Source: Pegea sp. RAD2-039
Taxonomy: Eukaryota; Chordata; Thaliacea; Salpida; Salpidae
Reading direction: 5' to 3'
Length of the DNA stretch: 64,000 nt
Assembly: GCA_034620365.1 (NCBI GenBank)
Contig: JAQGEQ010000258.1
Location: forward strand, 124,001-188,000
The notes beneath the pieces are model-generated. The model searched no databases. It was not told the DNA's origin and saw nothing but the letters and a program-made list of their open reading frames with translations. The position numbers were made by a program, and so were the translations under genes. Below, piece by piece: positions 1 through 12,500 of this stretch (positions are counted from its first letter, which is position 1; each line of letters opens with the position of its first letter).

Positions 1-183
1 AAGACTGGATAATTTATTGCTGGATGAGAATCTTAAATTTCTTCTTTTTCAAGCCTCTACAAATATGTAAAATATTATAAAAGTTTCAAGTTACTCGACA
101 AATTTAATGCAAAACTTTAAATAACTTAAATAAAGTTTTCCAAAACGTTAATAATTTTTTTTTTACAACTTTTTAAACTTACT

Positions 184-603
184 TTAACAGGAGTAGCATC
201 CATGTGGAAGATAAGTAAAGTGGTTGAAGTGGCTGCATCCTAAACCGTAGTAATGACTTGGGACCTTAGCACAATAACTGGAATATCCTGATGGATGATA
301 GCCTGAAAATTGTAGAAATTTTAAATTTAAAGGTGCTGAATGCAGTTTATAGTTTTGTGCTTACTTACATGAACCATAATTGCTAGATGGTTGGTATTGA
401 GTTGCATCATATTGACTTTCTTCGGTTGGGATTGATGATAATCCGGTGTCTTCTCCATTTGAGCTGAAGGTAGTGTCATCTGGATGTAAAGAATAGGCTC
501 CACTAGTAGTATGGGTGGTTGGGGTAGTAGCAGCAGTACTTCCACTGGAAGTAGCTGCAGCAATGCCAACAATGGCGAAGAAGACAATCCAACTTTGGTT
601 CAT
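184..603 (-). CDS. Small secreted Ser/Thr-rich, Cys-containing protein
   Basis: Two exons: 603-369 and 302-184, with a 66-bp GT-AG intron (GTAAGT donor, TTTTCAG acceptor) in phase 1. The product is 117 aa. The N-terminus (MNQSWIVFFAIVGIAAA) is a typical signal peptide. It is followed by a Ser/Thr/Ala-rich stretch up to about residue 70, likely O-glycosylated, and a C-terminal region of about 39 residues with five cysteines, many Tyr and His, ending in CYSC. The start is fixed by the signal peptide and by a 3' splice site 12 bp upstream of the ATG. No family is recognised. It is probably extracellular, as a mucin-like linker plus a small disulphide-bonded tail. Being a short lineage-specific type, it may have few homologues. 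Confidence 0.72.
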
Positions 604-3600
604 TTTTTAAAAATCTGAATACAATTCAAGTGAAAAGTAACTGAATGATGACTTTTATTCAGCCACATTTCAATTTATACCTTTAAAAGTGCTAAATAAA
701 CAAAGTAGTTTCAATCTAAATATACAATCACAAAAGTTGTTAAAATAGTTGATAAGCTATTACAATCATATCGAGTAAAATAAATTGTACTAACTAGAAT
801 CGATAACAATATACTTTTTGATTAAAGTGTTTTTTCAAAACATCTGTCAGTTGTTTTAACTGCTGGTAATTCAATCATTCTAATAAGTATTACTAGTTCT
901 CACTTATCAATGTTTTAAGGTTTGAACTTTATTTTTACAATTCATTTGATACAAGCTTGGCAAGAAATTGTTGCTTAAAGTCATTATCACTTGTAACGTT
1001 TATACTAACAATTATACCCAAAGAAAACGCATAGTTTTTTTATAGTTTTTTTAAGTATGACTATAGTTAATTCTAATATAAATATTGCTTTGATAAAATA
1101 AACATGAAAAGTAGGTCATAAAGTTTTTACAACAATTAAGTTTTTTGTTTTAAGTTACTTAAATACTTGTTTATAAAAAGAATTGAAAAATCTACAATTT
1201 TTGATAATTGTACTATTTTTGTTTTTATTTTTTGCTTTAAGTTTGAATTTAACGTTCTTATGTGAGTAGATTACCAGCTATAAGCTTATTTCAGTGTTGT
1301 TAATAACCACTTTACTAACACAATAAAGTAAGTAGACTAAAGTAACCTAAGTAGTTACTTGACTGACATTCAACTAGTGAAAACAATGATCTATTTTTGT
1401 AATACAACTAAACTAACAGGTTAAGAGGTTCACATGTTTGTGATGATATTGTTTTGAAGAAGCGAGTTATTGAAATTTAATTTAGTTAATTAATGTTTAA
1501 TTGTTTTTTGTAATCTTTTAATAAACAAATAATAACATATAAGAAAATCATTTATATAGTTCATTAGCATTTCTTATAAAAAAATCATTATCTCATGTAA
1601 TTATTAGTGACTATTACAAAATTTGTTTAGTGTACTTTGTCAAAATGTTTAAGCAACTTATTGTTATTTTTAATATTTCATTTCAAGCTCATTTGAAAGA
1701 TACTTTTTTCATTAAAATCTCCGTCATACTTTTTGCATGATTACTGTCTTTTGGTTGCTTAGTGAGAAGCAAAGACTATAGGAGCAAACCCGAATAGAAA
1801 ATCTACAACCTGTTAACCTCGATTCCACTGTCCCAGGCCACTGCTCTATGTACCGAGCAGCATTTAAAGAGCTCAGCACACGTAACTACCCATCAAATAA
1901 TACATACTAATCAAAGCCAATACGTATACATGAAGGTACTATAAGATCCAATTTTTTTGTATGAACCGACTTTGTACGACGCGGAGACGATACTGGTAAA
2001 AATAAGCTCATATCTGTGAGGTATTTTGAATTGTTAAAACCTAATGGTTAAATGTTATCTTTAAATGCATAAGACAGAATTTGTATGTTTATAAATAATA
2101 AGCTTTCGAAAGTATTTGCCTTTTAAAATTATAAGAGGTCGCTTAATAAATATAGAAAATTAATCTTTAAAGGGCCGGCAAACAATAAAAGAAAACAAGA
2201 GTTTAAAAATAGTAATAGTTTACAAAAATAAGAATTAAGTTTTTGATAATACAATCATGATAAACGATTAACTTTTGAGTTATTAATTAAGTTTAGTAAT
2301 GATAAAATAAAGTTCCTGATAGTCCTGAGATATCAACTTTTCACAATTATTACTGTTGTAAGGATGAAATGATTATTGTTGAAAGTTATCTTATTGTGTG
2401 AGATAGCTGTTCGAGGGTTTAATAAATGAGGCATTTTACGTTAAAATCTCATTTGGCAAAAAAGCAACAGGAACAAGTAAAAAGGTCTTTACTTTTCAAA
2501 TCTTACAGCTACTTTGATAGATTCTAGGCTGATGTCCAAAGCGCTCCTTTGTAATAGAGCTAGTAGTAATTTTGAAACGCAAAAGACCAAAATCATTTGT
2601 AACTATAGTCATGGGCATGAAAGTCTTAGAAGTTTGAGAACTACTGCCTTGGAATGAACTTACAAATAAATTTATTTATGAAATTTATGCATTCATCATA
2701 TCAGTTATCATCTAATTAAATTTGGAGCTAAAATAAAATTTATTATCCTCTAATATTCTGTGTTAAAGTATTAATACCAAATCGTTAAGACCTGGAAATA
2801 CATGTAAAGATCTTTGCAAAAGAAAGACTAGCTAAGGTTGATAAAGGTCTCTTTCAAGAATTGGTTAATGTTGTATTTTTTTACAACTTGATTTATAAAT
2901 GAAACTGCTTGCTTTAAGACTAAACAAACTATGAAATATATGTAGATTACTGAAAGTATTTAATGACAATGTGAGACTAACTAAATATATTATCAAATGA
3001 AGTAACATTATTGATCGAGACATTAAACAATAACTAATTGAAGTTTTCAGCTAATAAAACCCATAAAAACGTTTCGGTTCTCATTAATAAATAGACTTAA
3101 ATAATTCAAAAAAAATTATGGATTGTTAGTTTCTATTATATGAATCAAATCTAAACTTTTATGACACTAATGGCAACATTTTCCTTTAAAATCAATACAG
3201 AGAGAACCGCTGCATACTTTTTAGATATTGATTTTGACTATTAGTTGAGTTAGTAACTACAATGATTTGCCAAATAAAATAAAATTAGATTAAAAATTGC
3301 AATAATACTAAAAGATTTAATAACAAGACAAATAATTGCTTTTGAAAATTAATTGATAAAGATTAGTTTACAATGTTCCTAAATCTCGGATATACGTTTT
3401 TAACAAAAAGTATTCTTTATGATACTTAGCTAAACAACTTTTGTTTATCTTTAATTTTTCTTACATTACAGCAAGCTGTAATTAGTTTGTCCAATGCCAT
3501 TTTTGTTGAATAACTTATTTGAATCAGTAATTTTATTTTTTAGTAGTTGTTTAAGCAAACTGTTATGCTTTGATTAAGCTTTTAAATGGATATCAGTTAC

Positions 3601-4668
3601 AGGTAAATATTGATCATATAATTTACTGACGGTTTTTATGAGTTCTTCTTTGATCTACCAAATTACTGTCAGCTGTGATAAATTACACAAATAATAAAAG
3701 TAGAAAATAAAATAAATTTGATGTGTTTAATGTTTAAGAATTGTTTAAATGAGCTTAATACAAAATTGTTTTCTCATAGTAATATTCTAGATACAAATTG
3801 TTAAAACTATACTCAAAACTCAGCACCACTAGCCTTCAAGTAGGAACATGCTACATTTATTGATATTTCTCATATTTTCATATTGGTTATGATGATACTG
3901 ATCATTTTGCATTTTTTTTTAATGAAGTATGGAAGTTAATTTAAACAATATTCGATATAAAGATTTATGTTGTTTTACATTTTTTAACTAAACAAAAGCT
4001 TTTAAAACACCAAGCAAAACACTGAAATAGTAGTAGGTAGTACTAGTAGAAAACATATAAAAATAAATACATTAAAAAAATAACAATCTTATTTGTAATA
4101 ATACACAAGAAAAAAAATTGCAACAAAAATTGATTTCTAATAATTACATTGTTTGCAGACTTAAGAATTCAATTAGAGTTTACAGTTAGATGATAGAACA
4201 CTGTTTTTCTGAAAAAAAAAACTCCAGGTTGTTTCTTGTAAAAAATCAATATTCAAATGTCAAAAATGCCTGAAATAGATTTAAATAGTTATACACTAAT
4301 ATATAAAAAATAATGATGTAAAATATAAAATAATAATTTTTGTAATGAAATATTTATCAAAAAAACCAAATGTAATAATATATATGTAAAGCAAAACCAA
4401 TAGATTTTCAGTAATATATTTGAACAATTACCAGCATGATGTGCCACCAGAACTTTCAAAATCTAAATCAAAATTGATGTTCTATTGATCTTGCCTTTTG
4501 AAAAGTTGGATCTATAGAATTTAATTGTAAAAGTTAAATACTTCATCTTAGCCAAATGTGAAAAAAAACTGAATTTCATTTGACTCAAAATATTTTAGCT
4601 TCAAAACCATTTCAACATAAAAGTTAAAATAAATCTTTTTGTTGCTGTAATCATTACAAATAATAATT
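604..4668. other. Gene-free AT-rich stretch
   Basis: I see no exon-like open frame with splice sites on either strand here. The only compositional change is at about 1780-2000, which is clearly less AT-rich and looks like an old transposable-element piece (listed separately). The rest is AT-rich spacer with homopolymer runs. Confidence 0.5.
1785..2000 (-). repeat. Possible degenerate SINE or other mobile-element fragment
   Basis: A GC-richer island of about 200 bp in AT-rich spacer. On the minus strand it carries a segment around 1800-1860 with tRNA-like spacing (CATAGAGCAGTGGCCTGG, then ATCGAGGTTA). Neither Pol III box is a good match, and no second copy was found by eye. It could equally be an old retroelement or exon remnant. 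Confidence 0.2.
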
Positions 4669-5339
4669 TTAGGAATGATCTATCAGCAATTTTGAAGCAA
4701 TAGTAGACAAACCGCACGGACAGTGGGGAAAAATGAACTTGTTGAATTTGAAGCTAACATGACAACCTCTAGGATTTTGTGCAAAATCTTCATCCACCAT
4801 CATTTCATCGTCAACAACGACCTTGAAATTAAAATTGTAAATTTAAACTTTAAAATTTGAGTGGATTCTTCTGTGTAAAAGTGATTTCTAGAAAGAACTA
4901 TATGTAGAAATAATCTTTTTTACCACATATATAACTAATAAGAACGTAAAATTGGAAATAATGGTCTAATACTAATTCATTTTTATTCTGCATTTAATTA
5001 ATTAAATATTTAAAAAATGCCTGAAACAGATTCAAATGTATATTGTAGAAGATGACTAGTAAAAGAAATACTCACCTGAATGTTGTTTATTACTCCTCTT
5101 AATGCGAGCACTCTATATGCATAAAGATACTGATTATCAATTGCTCGCCACTTGTTATGTCGGTCTGCTTTAATTTTGAGTACTGGTAAAGAATTAGAAA
5201 TTTTGGGGTTGCAAGTAACTCTTGCAAGAACATGATGTATTAGTTCGTCTTCTGAATTGAACTGTTCACATATTGAAGACTTAGAAAAAAGAATATCAAA
5301 AGGATCCATAAATAACAGCTTGACAAAGTTTGCTGACAT
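4669..5339 (-). CDS. Unrecognised 138-aa protein with a DNQYLYAYR segment
   Basis: Two exons: 5339-5076 and 4821-4669, separated by a phase-0 intron (GTGAGT donor, TTTCAAG acceptor). The product is 138 aa with no signal peptide or membrane segment. Around residues 60-80 it has KWRAIDNQYLYAYR, a Trp...AspAsn..LeuTyr pattern that recalls the DNRRL-type motif of ParB-like/sulfiredoxin-fold proteins. That resemblance is only suggestive. The second exon is acidic at first (VDDEMMVDED) and ends with a Cys-His-Pro-Cys-Pro-Cys cluster. The ATG directly follows a TTAAG that could be a 3' splice site. Codon use and clean splice borders make a real gene likely; its function is unknown. Confidence 0.7.
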
Positions 5340-8300
5340 CTTAACCCATTATCGACTAATTAGTTAGATTCGATTTTAAATTAGTTTGTATTTTTTCGAG
5401 CCTGTCGATAAGTTTACAAAAAAGCTTTTTATTTTGATTACAAAATTTTATACTTTTGTATTTTTCTTAATTATTTACTTTTATGAAATATCATCAATTA
5501 TTCAAAACATGAGCAGAAAAATCATTAAATAGCAAAAATTGAAATAAGTGACGAAAAAATTGATAATTAAAATACCATTTATGAGGAATTATATTTCAGA
5601 TAAAGATAAGTTTTATCCAACGATTAAAAAATTCAGTAGAATTACAAGAATTGCTTACAGAGTTTTTTAACAATAAATGAAACATAGCTAAAATAACTAT
5701 CGCAAACCTACAATTATTAGAAAATATTAAAAGCATTGAAACAAACGAAATTAAATCTTTGAAAAAGTCTTTTTGAAAAATACTGGTTTAAAATTAAGTA
5801 AACATCATTCGATCAAAATTGACCAAACTCTGTTTTTTAAACATTGGCAGTTGTTTTTTTCGCCATTTGTCACTAAACTCAACAATAGTACAATAAAATG
5901 TTTGATGACTAAATATACGAATAAATTTAACAGAACAAATTACAAAAAACATTTCAGAAACCATTGGAAATAGTAGTAAAATTATATGTTTTCTAATGTT
6001 ATTTTTTCTTTTAGATAAAGTATTTAATATTACTTGCAGGTAGTAAGAAATTTCTTCAAGAATTTCAAGAAAATCAATATATTGTTACTGTAATTAAAAA
6101 AACTTATAAATCAGGGTTTTTTTGTCTCTAAACCAAATTTTCTATTTTAAAGGCTCATAATAAGTAAATAAGGCTTTTGTTTACATCTGTTAAATCGTAA
6201 AAAAAAATTAATAAAGTCATTCTGTAAACATATACTGCTATTTTTAATTAGAATTTATATATAGACACTTGAACGTCAACTCTTCTCCTAATTTACGAAT
6301 TTTTAATTAATACTTTTGATGTGTCAAAGTTGCTGTTTACTGAAACCCTAGTACTTCTAAAAGTATAAATTATCTAAACTATATATAGATGATTTTTCAA
6401 ATACGATTACTTAAAAATTAAATTTTTAAATACTTAAAAAAGTCTTTTTTATCTTATGAAAGCAATTAAACAATAGGAGATAAAGCATTTGACCTTTGAT
6501 AGAATTGAAATACAGTTTTATAGGTATACTAAACTTTTATAACAACATATTTTTTAGTTAAGCTCTTAAGTAAGCAAAACTTTTAGTATTTTAGTAAAAG
6601 GTACATTTAATGACTCATTTTTTAGCAGCCATTTTAATATTACTTGTAGCAAATATTAAATATTCTAATGTATACTAATGACTGTTGACAGAGCTTTTAA
6701 CCTCTTAATCTAACTTACCATAAAACGTAAACATGACTTATAAGGTAAATATGATCTCTGTAATTACACAGTCATAAAACTATAATTTGTGAATAAACTC
6801 TTGAATATATTACTTTGATCAAAATAATTGTAGAAGTTAGCTAGATATTTCTAATTGTAACAGAATACTTTGGTTAGGGTTACATTTTTAAATTCTTTTA
6901 TGTAATAAATTTTGTCTTATACATGCTGAAAATAAATCATAAAAATATGAAAAACAAATATCTTTGTTGAGTGTAAACACAATTAAAAATAACCCTAAAA
7001 CATATATCTTTAAACTTTTTATTCTATGAGGTATTTGATGAACATTTTTATCATCTATACAAAATCAATTTTAATTTACTTCAATCTTTTTGGGTATTAC
7101 ACTAAAAGTATTTTTTATACTTAGATTTTTACGTGAATAGAAAAAAAATTGTAATTGAAAATGATAAAAGTCAAAGTTTTTATTATCGTTATTTCGACAA
7201 ATACTTTGGAAATGATTTCATAAAAAACTTTTGGTTTCTGAGAACAACATTTTCGAAATTCAATCATCAATCTTTAAATGGTGTTCAAGTTTAATGGAAA
7301 TATTTGACAAATTTAAAAACTAGGAAATATAAAATTATGTTTTTTGTAATAAATACCGATTATAGAAATATTCTAAAAGAAATTTTTAAATAATAATTTA
7401 AAGTTTTTATTGGAGGTATTTATCAGAGAGTAGAAATAAATGTTAAAAATATTAATTCAAATTTACCCGGTTGAAATCTATAGATGTTTTTTAAATATTA
7501 GAGATATAAATTAAGACTAAGTATATTAAAAAAATAAATTGGAACACAACTTTACATTAACGAGGTTAAACTTAATGACTACTGATTTTTGATAAATATC
7601 TCATTCTACAAATATTTCATTTGGTATTTTTTATATAATTAACAAATGGCCGTAAATGACAAATTATACAGCTCTTACATTTTACAAGTATAAAAACAGA
7701 TGATGGTGCTTATAGATTTTAAGCAAATGACTTCAATAAATTATCAATTATTAATCCTAAGAAGCTTACTTGGAGCTTGACTCATAATTAACTTTGATTT
7801 TAAACTTAAGTGAATATTAAGAATATTTCATTCTAAAGTTTATAAGTATAATATCAATTTTAAAATGATTATTGAAAATCTGAAACTATCTAATTCACAA
7901 AGTAAAAAATAGTTTTAAAAATAAAACATTCAATGATAAAAATTCCTTACCAATTTGTCAACCCCAAAAACCAATAAAGTAAGAAAACTTGCAACAATCA
8001 AGTTTTTATTAGGTTTATTTGTGGCTTAAACAATTCAGAATATTTTACGTTTATCAAAACGCACATAAATAGCAAGTATACATTATAGTTAGTTTTAAAA
8101 TGGAATGAGTTTAAATAGTTAATAATTACATAATTAAAAAAGATAAACTTCTAAGAATAGATTAATTCATTTTCTTTATGAATTAGTGTCAGACTTGCAT
8201 ACACTGTGTCATCTGGACCAAATGCAATAACTAGATTTTTTCAGTAATCTTGCTTTAATTTTATTAGAATTTTTTATTCATTTTTTTTAAACAAGAATGA

Positions 8301-9563
8301 CTTAAAAGTTTTTCTTAGGAACACTTTCACTTGTTTGATTTAATGAATTAGATAATTGCTTCATTGTAAAGATATTACGATTTTGAAGGTCAAATTATTA
8401 AATCGCCTAAATTAATTGTTACTTTAAATTTGTTTTTCCTCTTACCTTATTTTAGCCATATATATATACTGCTATAACGCAAAGTACAAATTATTATTCA
8501 GACGATTCACAAGAATTATACAAAACATTTTCTACTGATATAGTTTGGATAATTATGTTTTAAGCAAAGTATCAATTATATTAAGCCTTCTTAATTTGGT
8601 GTCAAAATAAGAACTGTAACTCAACACAAGTTTGCTTTTAGTCAAGTACGAAAAACTAGAGCTTTAAAATCATTTTTTTAAATTTAGTCATTTAGGAAAA
8701 TAACATAAATTTTGTAATTGTTTAACGACTGATTCAAAAATAAAAGAAAAAATACAATATCTAAGTATTTAGGCTATCTGAATTGTCAAGACAACCCCAT
8801 AAGTAACTAGCTTGCATTGTTACCTTTCTTTTATAAGCTTAACAATAGTTAGAATTCATTGGTTGTTTGTTTTTGGTATTAAAATTGCGAGAATTTATTT
8901 GAATTAAATTAGTTCAGATATATTCAACTTGAATGAAAATTACGCAGCACAAAAATATGTTTTATTTTTCGAGTTGTTTTTTGAATAATTTTTACTTGAG
9001 AATTGCTGTCTGTTATAAAGAATTTTATATTAATTTTGAAACTAAATTGATTTAAAAGTTTTAATCCATAAAGTTTTATTGAAAAGATAAATTTTTTGAC
9101 TCTTTAATCCTACTAAATTTATGAGTCAAGTTGGATTTTTTAAACTAGTAAATAGAAAACGGATCGAAAAAGAAATGGAAAAAATTTATAGACGTCAGAT
9201 TCAATTTATTTAGCAATTTTTTTGTTATTTTATTCCAAAAAAGTTACTTTAAAAAGGTTATTATTTTTCTTTTATGCACATCAAGATTTAATAAATATTA
9301 TTTTTACAGGCTGACAATTTAGAAACACCAAATAACTTTGAAATAAAATTCTGTTTAAATCTGTCATTGATAAAATAAAAATAATAAACAATAATATAGT
9401 TAAAAAGTAGAAATGTACAAAAAGAAAAATAATAATGAGTTAGCTAAATCAAATTCTGAATTCTTATAAACTATATATTTTATCAAGTTATACAGTTTTT
9501 TGTAATTTTGAAAACGTAAATAATTTAATCTAATTTTTTATTAAAATACTAAAATTGTCACGG
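5340..9563. other. Gene-free AT-rich stretch
   Basis: Nothing supportable was seen. There are no exon pairs with matching splice sites and no recognisable mobile-element coding fragments. Several short open frames occur, but their residue composition (Lys, Asn, Phe, Ile) is what random AT-rich sequence gives. Confidence 0.5.
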
Positions 9564-12500
9564 ATGAGTAACTCTACAAGTTGCATAGAAACAACTGAAA
9601 ATGTTATTGTAGAAAGTTGTATAAGGTAAGCTTCGTGATATTTTTGTTACAAAAGTTATATTTTGTTTTATTATTTCGAAAAGTCTTGAAATAAGCTCAT
9701 TAAATATTTGTTGAGTATTTATTGTTATGTAACTTTCAGTTGCTTGATTGGAATCATTTTAGCTTGCCTATTTGTTGGAATTTTAATTGGAGGCTTATTT
9801 GTTTTATATTTGAAAAGAAAAGCGAAGAATAAAGCTGATGTTAATTTAAAGGTTGTTTTAGAAACTATTTATTACAGTTTATTTATTATTATACTCGTAT
9901 CGTATATTTTTGATAATAATTAAAAATAATTATCAAAAGTAATTATCAGAAATATATATTTTTTACTTTATTAGAAATCTCACATAAGTGAATGTGATCA
10001 AGATCAAAATTCAATCCTTGAAGAAGAACAAAATTTTCAGAATTTGGCTGAAATTTTATCATTAGAAGATTTTTACGAAGTTAGTTAAATTAATTATAAG
10101 GATTTGTCACATTGTCATATAATTAGCATCAATTCGATAACATCTAGGAATTCTAAAAACCTTTTAATAATGTGAACGAAGTTGAATAATTTTGCTTTTA
10201 TAACTTTTAAAACAGATTTTTAATTCATGAAACTTTTTTAGAAGTGGCACTTTTTGAAAAAAAAATCGATTCTTGAAATTAAAGACTGAAGTAAATAAAT
10301 CAATAAATGTTTTCAGATTGTCACATATTACCACTCATATAATCCATATTCATGTTTTAAAAGCTTTTTTCGCATAAGAAATTGCTTTATAAATAAACAT
10401 GCAAATTTGTAACGACTTTGCAGATATCAAAAGCATTTGAAATAAAGAAATACCAAAACTATTCCATCATTATCAAAATATTATTTAATCATCTCATGAA
10501 ACTTTCTACTGGACGGTTTTCTACTTCAAACGATTTCTTAGAAGTAAATTGAATATTTTGCTTGTAAGAAAAGTATTAAAAACTGTTTATCTAATTTTTC
10601 ATTTTTTTGGTGTAAGGGTGACAATTCCTGTGAGGTACCAACAATTCAGGTAATGCAAACGTTTTAAACAATCTAAATAAACATTTAGAAAAAATAACAG
10701 CTGTTGCTAATGCAGAAAAATCTTAAATACTTTTGGTCGAAAATTGAAGAAGACAATTTCAAAATTACGAAACGTTTAAGAAACAGTGCAAAAGAAGTAT
10801 GCTTGTTTTAAAACGATAAAGATATAATCAATTAATTTAAATTTCAGAATGAACTTAAACTTTTGATCAAAAAGTATTGTAGGTATTTGAAACAAGATAA
10901 AACTTTGTTGTCATGTTTACTACTGATACAAACGTATACAAAAAAACTTGTTGTAAAAACCAGCCATATACTTTGCAACTTTTATCATTTCTCTCAATCT
11001 AACCAAGAAATATTTAAAAACAAACCTTTTCTGATAACTCAAGCCATGTTTAAAGCTTTTAACAAAACAATCAATAACATTGAAAGTCTATTATGGCAAC
11101 GGTATACCTCGCTTCGAGAGTTTATAGTAGAAAAACAACATCGAAAAAAAATATGGAATGAACAAATTCAAAGAGTAATAGACCTTGTAAAATCTGCTAA
11201 AAGGTTTGTAATAAATTTGATTATTTTGAACAAACAACGATCTTGCTACGATATCAAAAATAATATTTGCTGATTAATTTAGTACTAGAGTTTTATGAAA
11301 AATATTTGATACACAGAAGAAATTATCTGAGTAAAATAGAGAAACGGGAAATAGTTGAAGAGTTTATGAAGGATATGCAAACAGTGAAACATAATTTGGA
11401 TGAAAATTGGGAAAAGTTTCATAAAAGTCTCATTCAAAATTCTCAAAATCAACAACTTGAAAATAAATTTGTAAATGTTATAAATGAAAAAAGAAATAAA
11501 AACATTACTATTTTAAACAATTTCAAAAAAGAATTGGAAAGTTTTTACTTAAATGAGGTAAGGAACATGAGTTAATAAGTGGTACAGCTAAGATGTATCT
11601 TAAACCAATAAAATTTAGATCGATACTGATTCCTCTACGTGGAAGAAATTACAGATACAAAAAGATAAAATGTTTGATATTGTGGAAGGAGAAATTGAGT
11701 TTTTAAAAGACAAAGTCAAGTCTTTGTTGCTGCTGAAAGGTTAGATTTTGAACATTTATTTGAATATACAGTTCCTTTTATGAAGCTTACTTCAGTATCA
11801 GAGTAAAATTATTTGAAAAATCAATTTTTTATAGAAAATTAGTCTAAAAGTTTTATGTTAAATTCATTTCGAATTAAAGGGGTTAATCAAATCTGGCTCG
11901 ATGAACAAATGGAAAAACTAAACGACAAAGAAGAAAACTTACAAAAAGAATTTTCAGAACAAAACTTATTCGCTCATCAAGTACTTTATCATCCGTTTTT
12001 GAAATTTCAAGAAGAAAGTCAGATCACTGATCTACTTAAAAAAGTTCAAGCGCTTCAACCCTGCATCGAACAAGAACAATTGAAATTAGTTGAATGTACA
12101 AGAAATATAGAAATGATGAAACAAATGGTCGAGTAAGTTCTCTTCAGTTAAACAGCAATTCAACAAATTTATTTACAACTATTTTGTTAATTGAGTTTTC
12201 TTTTGTGTTTTCAGACAACCAAATTTGCTAATCAATGAACGAATCGAGCATCTGTACAAAGATACAAAAATCAAGTTTCAGGGTATCGAAGATGAAGTAG
12301 AACTTGATGAAGTTGATTGTGAAGAGCTAGTTGAAAATTTTGAATCAAAACTTAGAAATTGGACAAGTTATAGAGTTTCTACAGAATTAACACAAAAGAG
12401 GAAAAATTTAGAGAAAACTTTAGTTCAATTAGTTTTGCAAAAATACTTTGATCAATTATTTGAAGTAAGCAAACAAGAGGGTAATTGTCAAACGATCACA

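Noticed and set aside
327..587. 86-aa Leu/Pro-rich open frame overlapping the secreted-protein gene
   Set aside because: It is the alternative frame of a Thr/Ser/Ala-rich coding exon. The other frame has the signal peptide, the splice sites and the Cys tail.
5773..5973. 66-aa Lys/Asn/Phe-rich open frame
   Set aside because: Composition is that of random AT-rich DNA. There are no splice sites, promoter or family signal.
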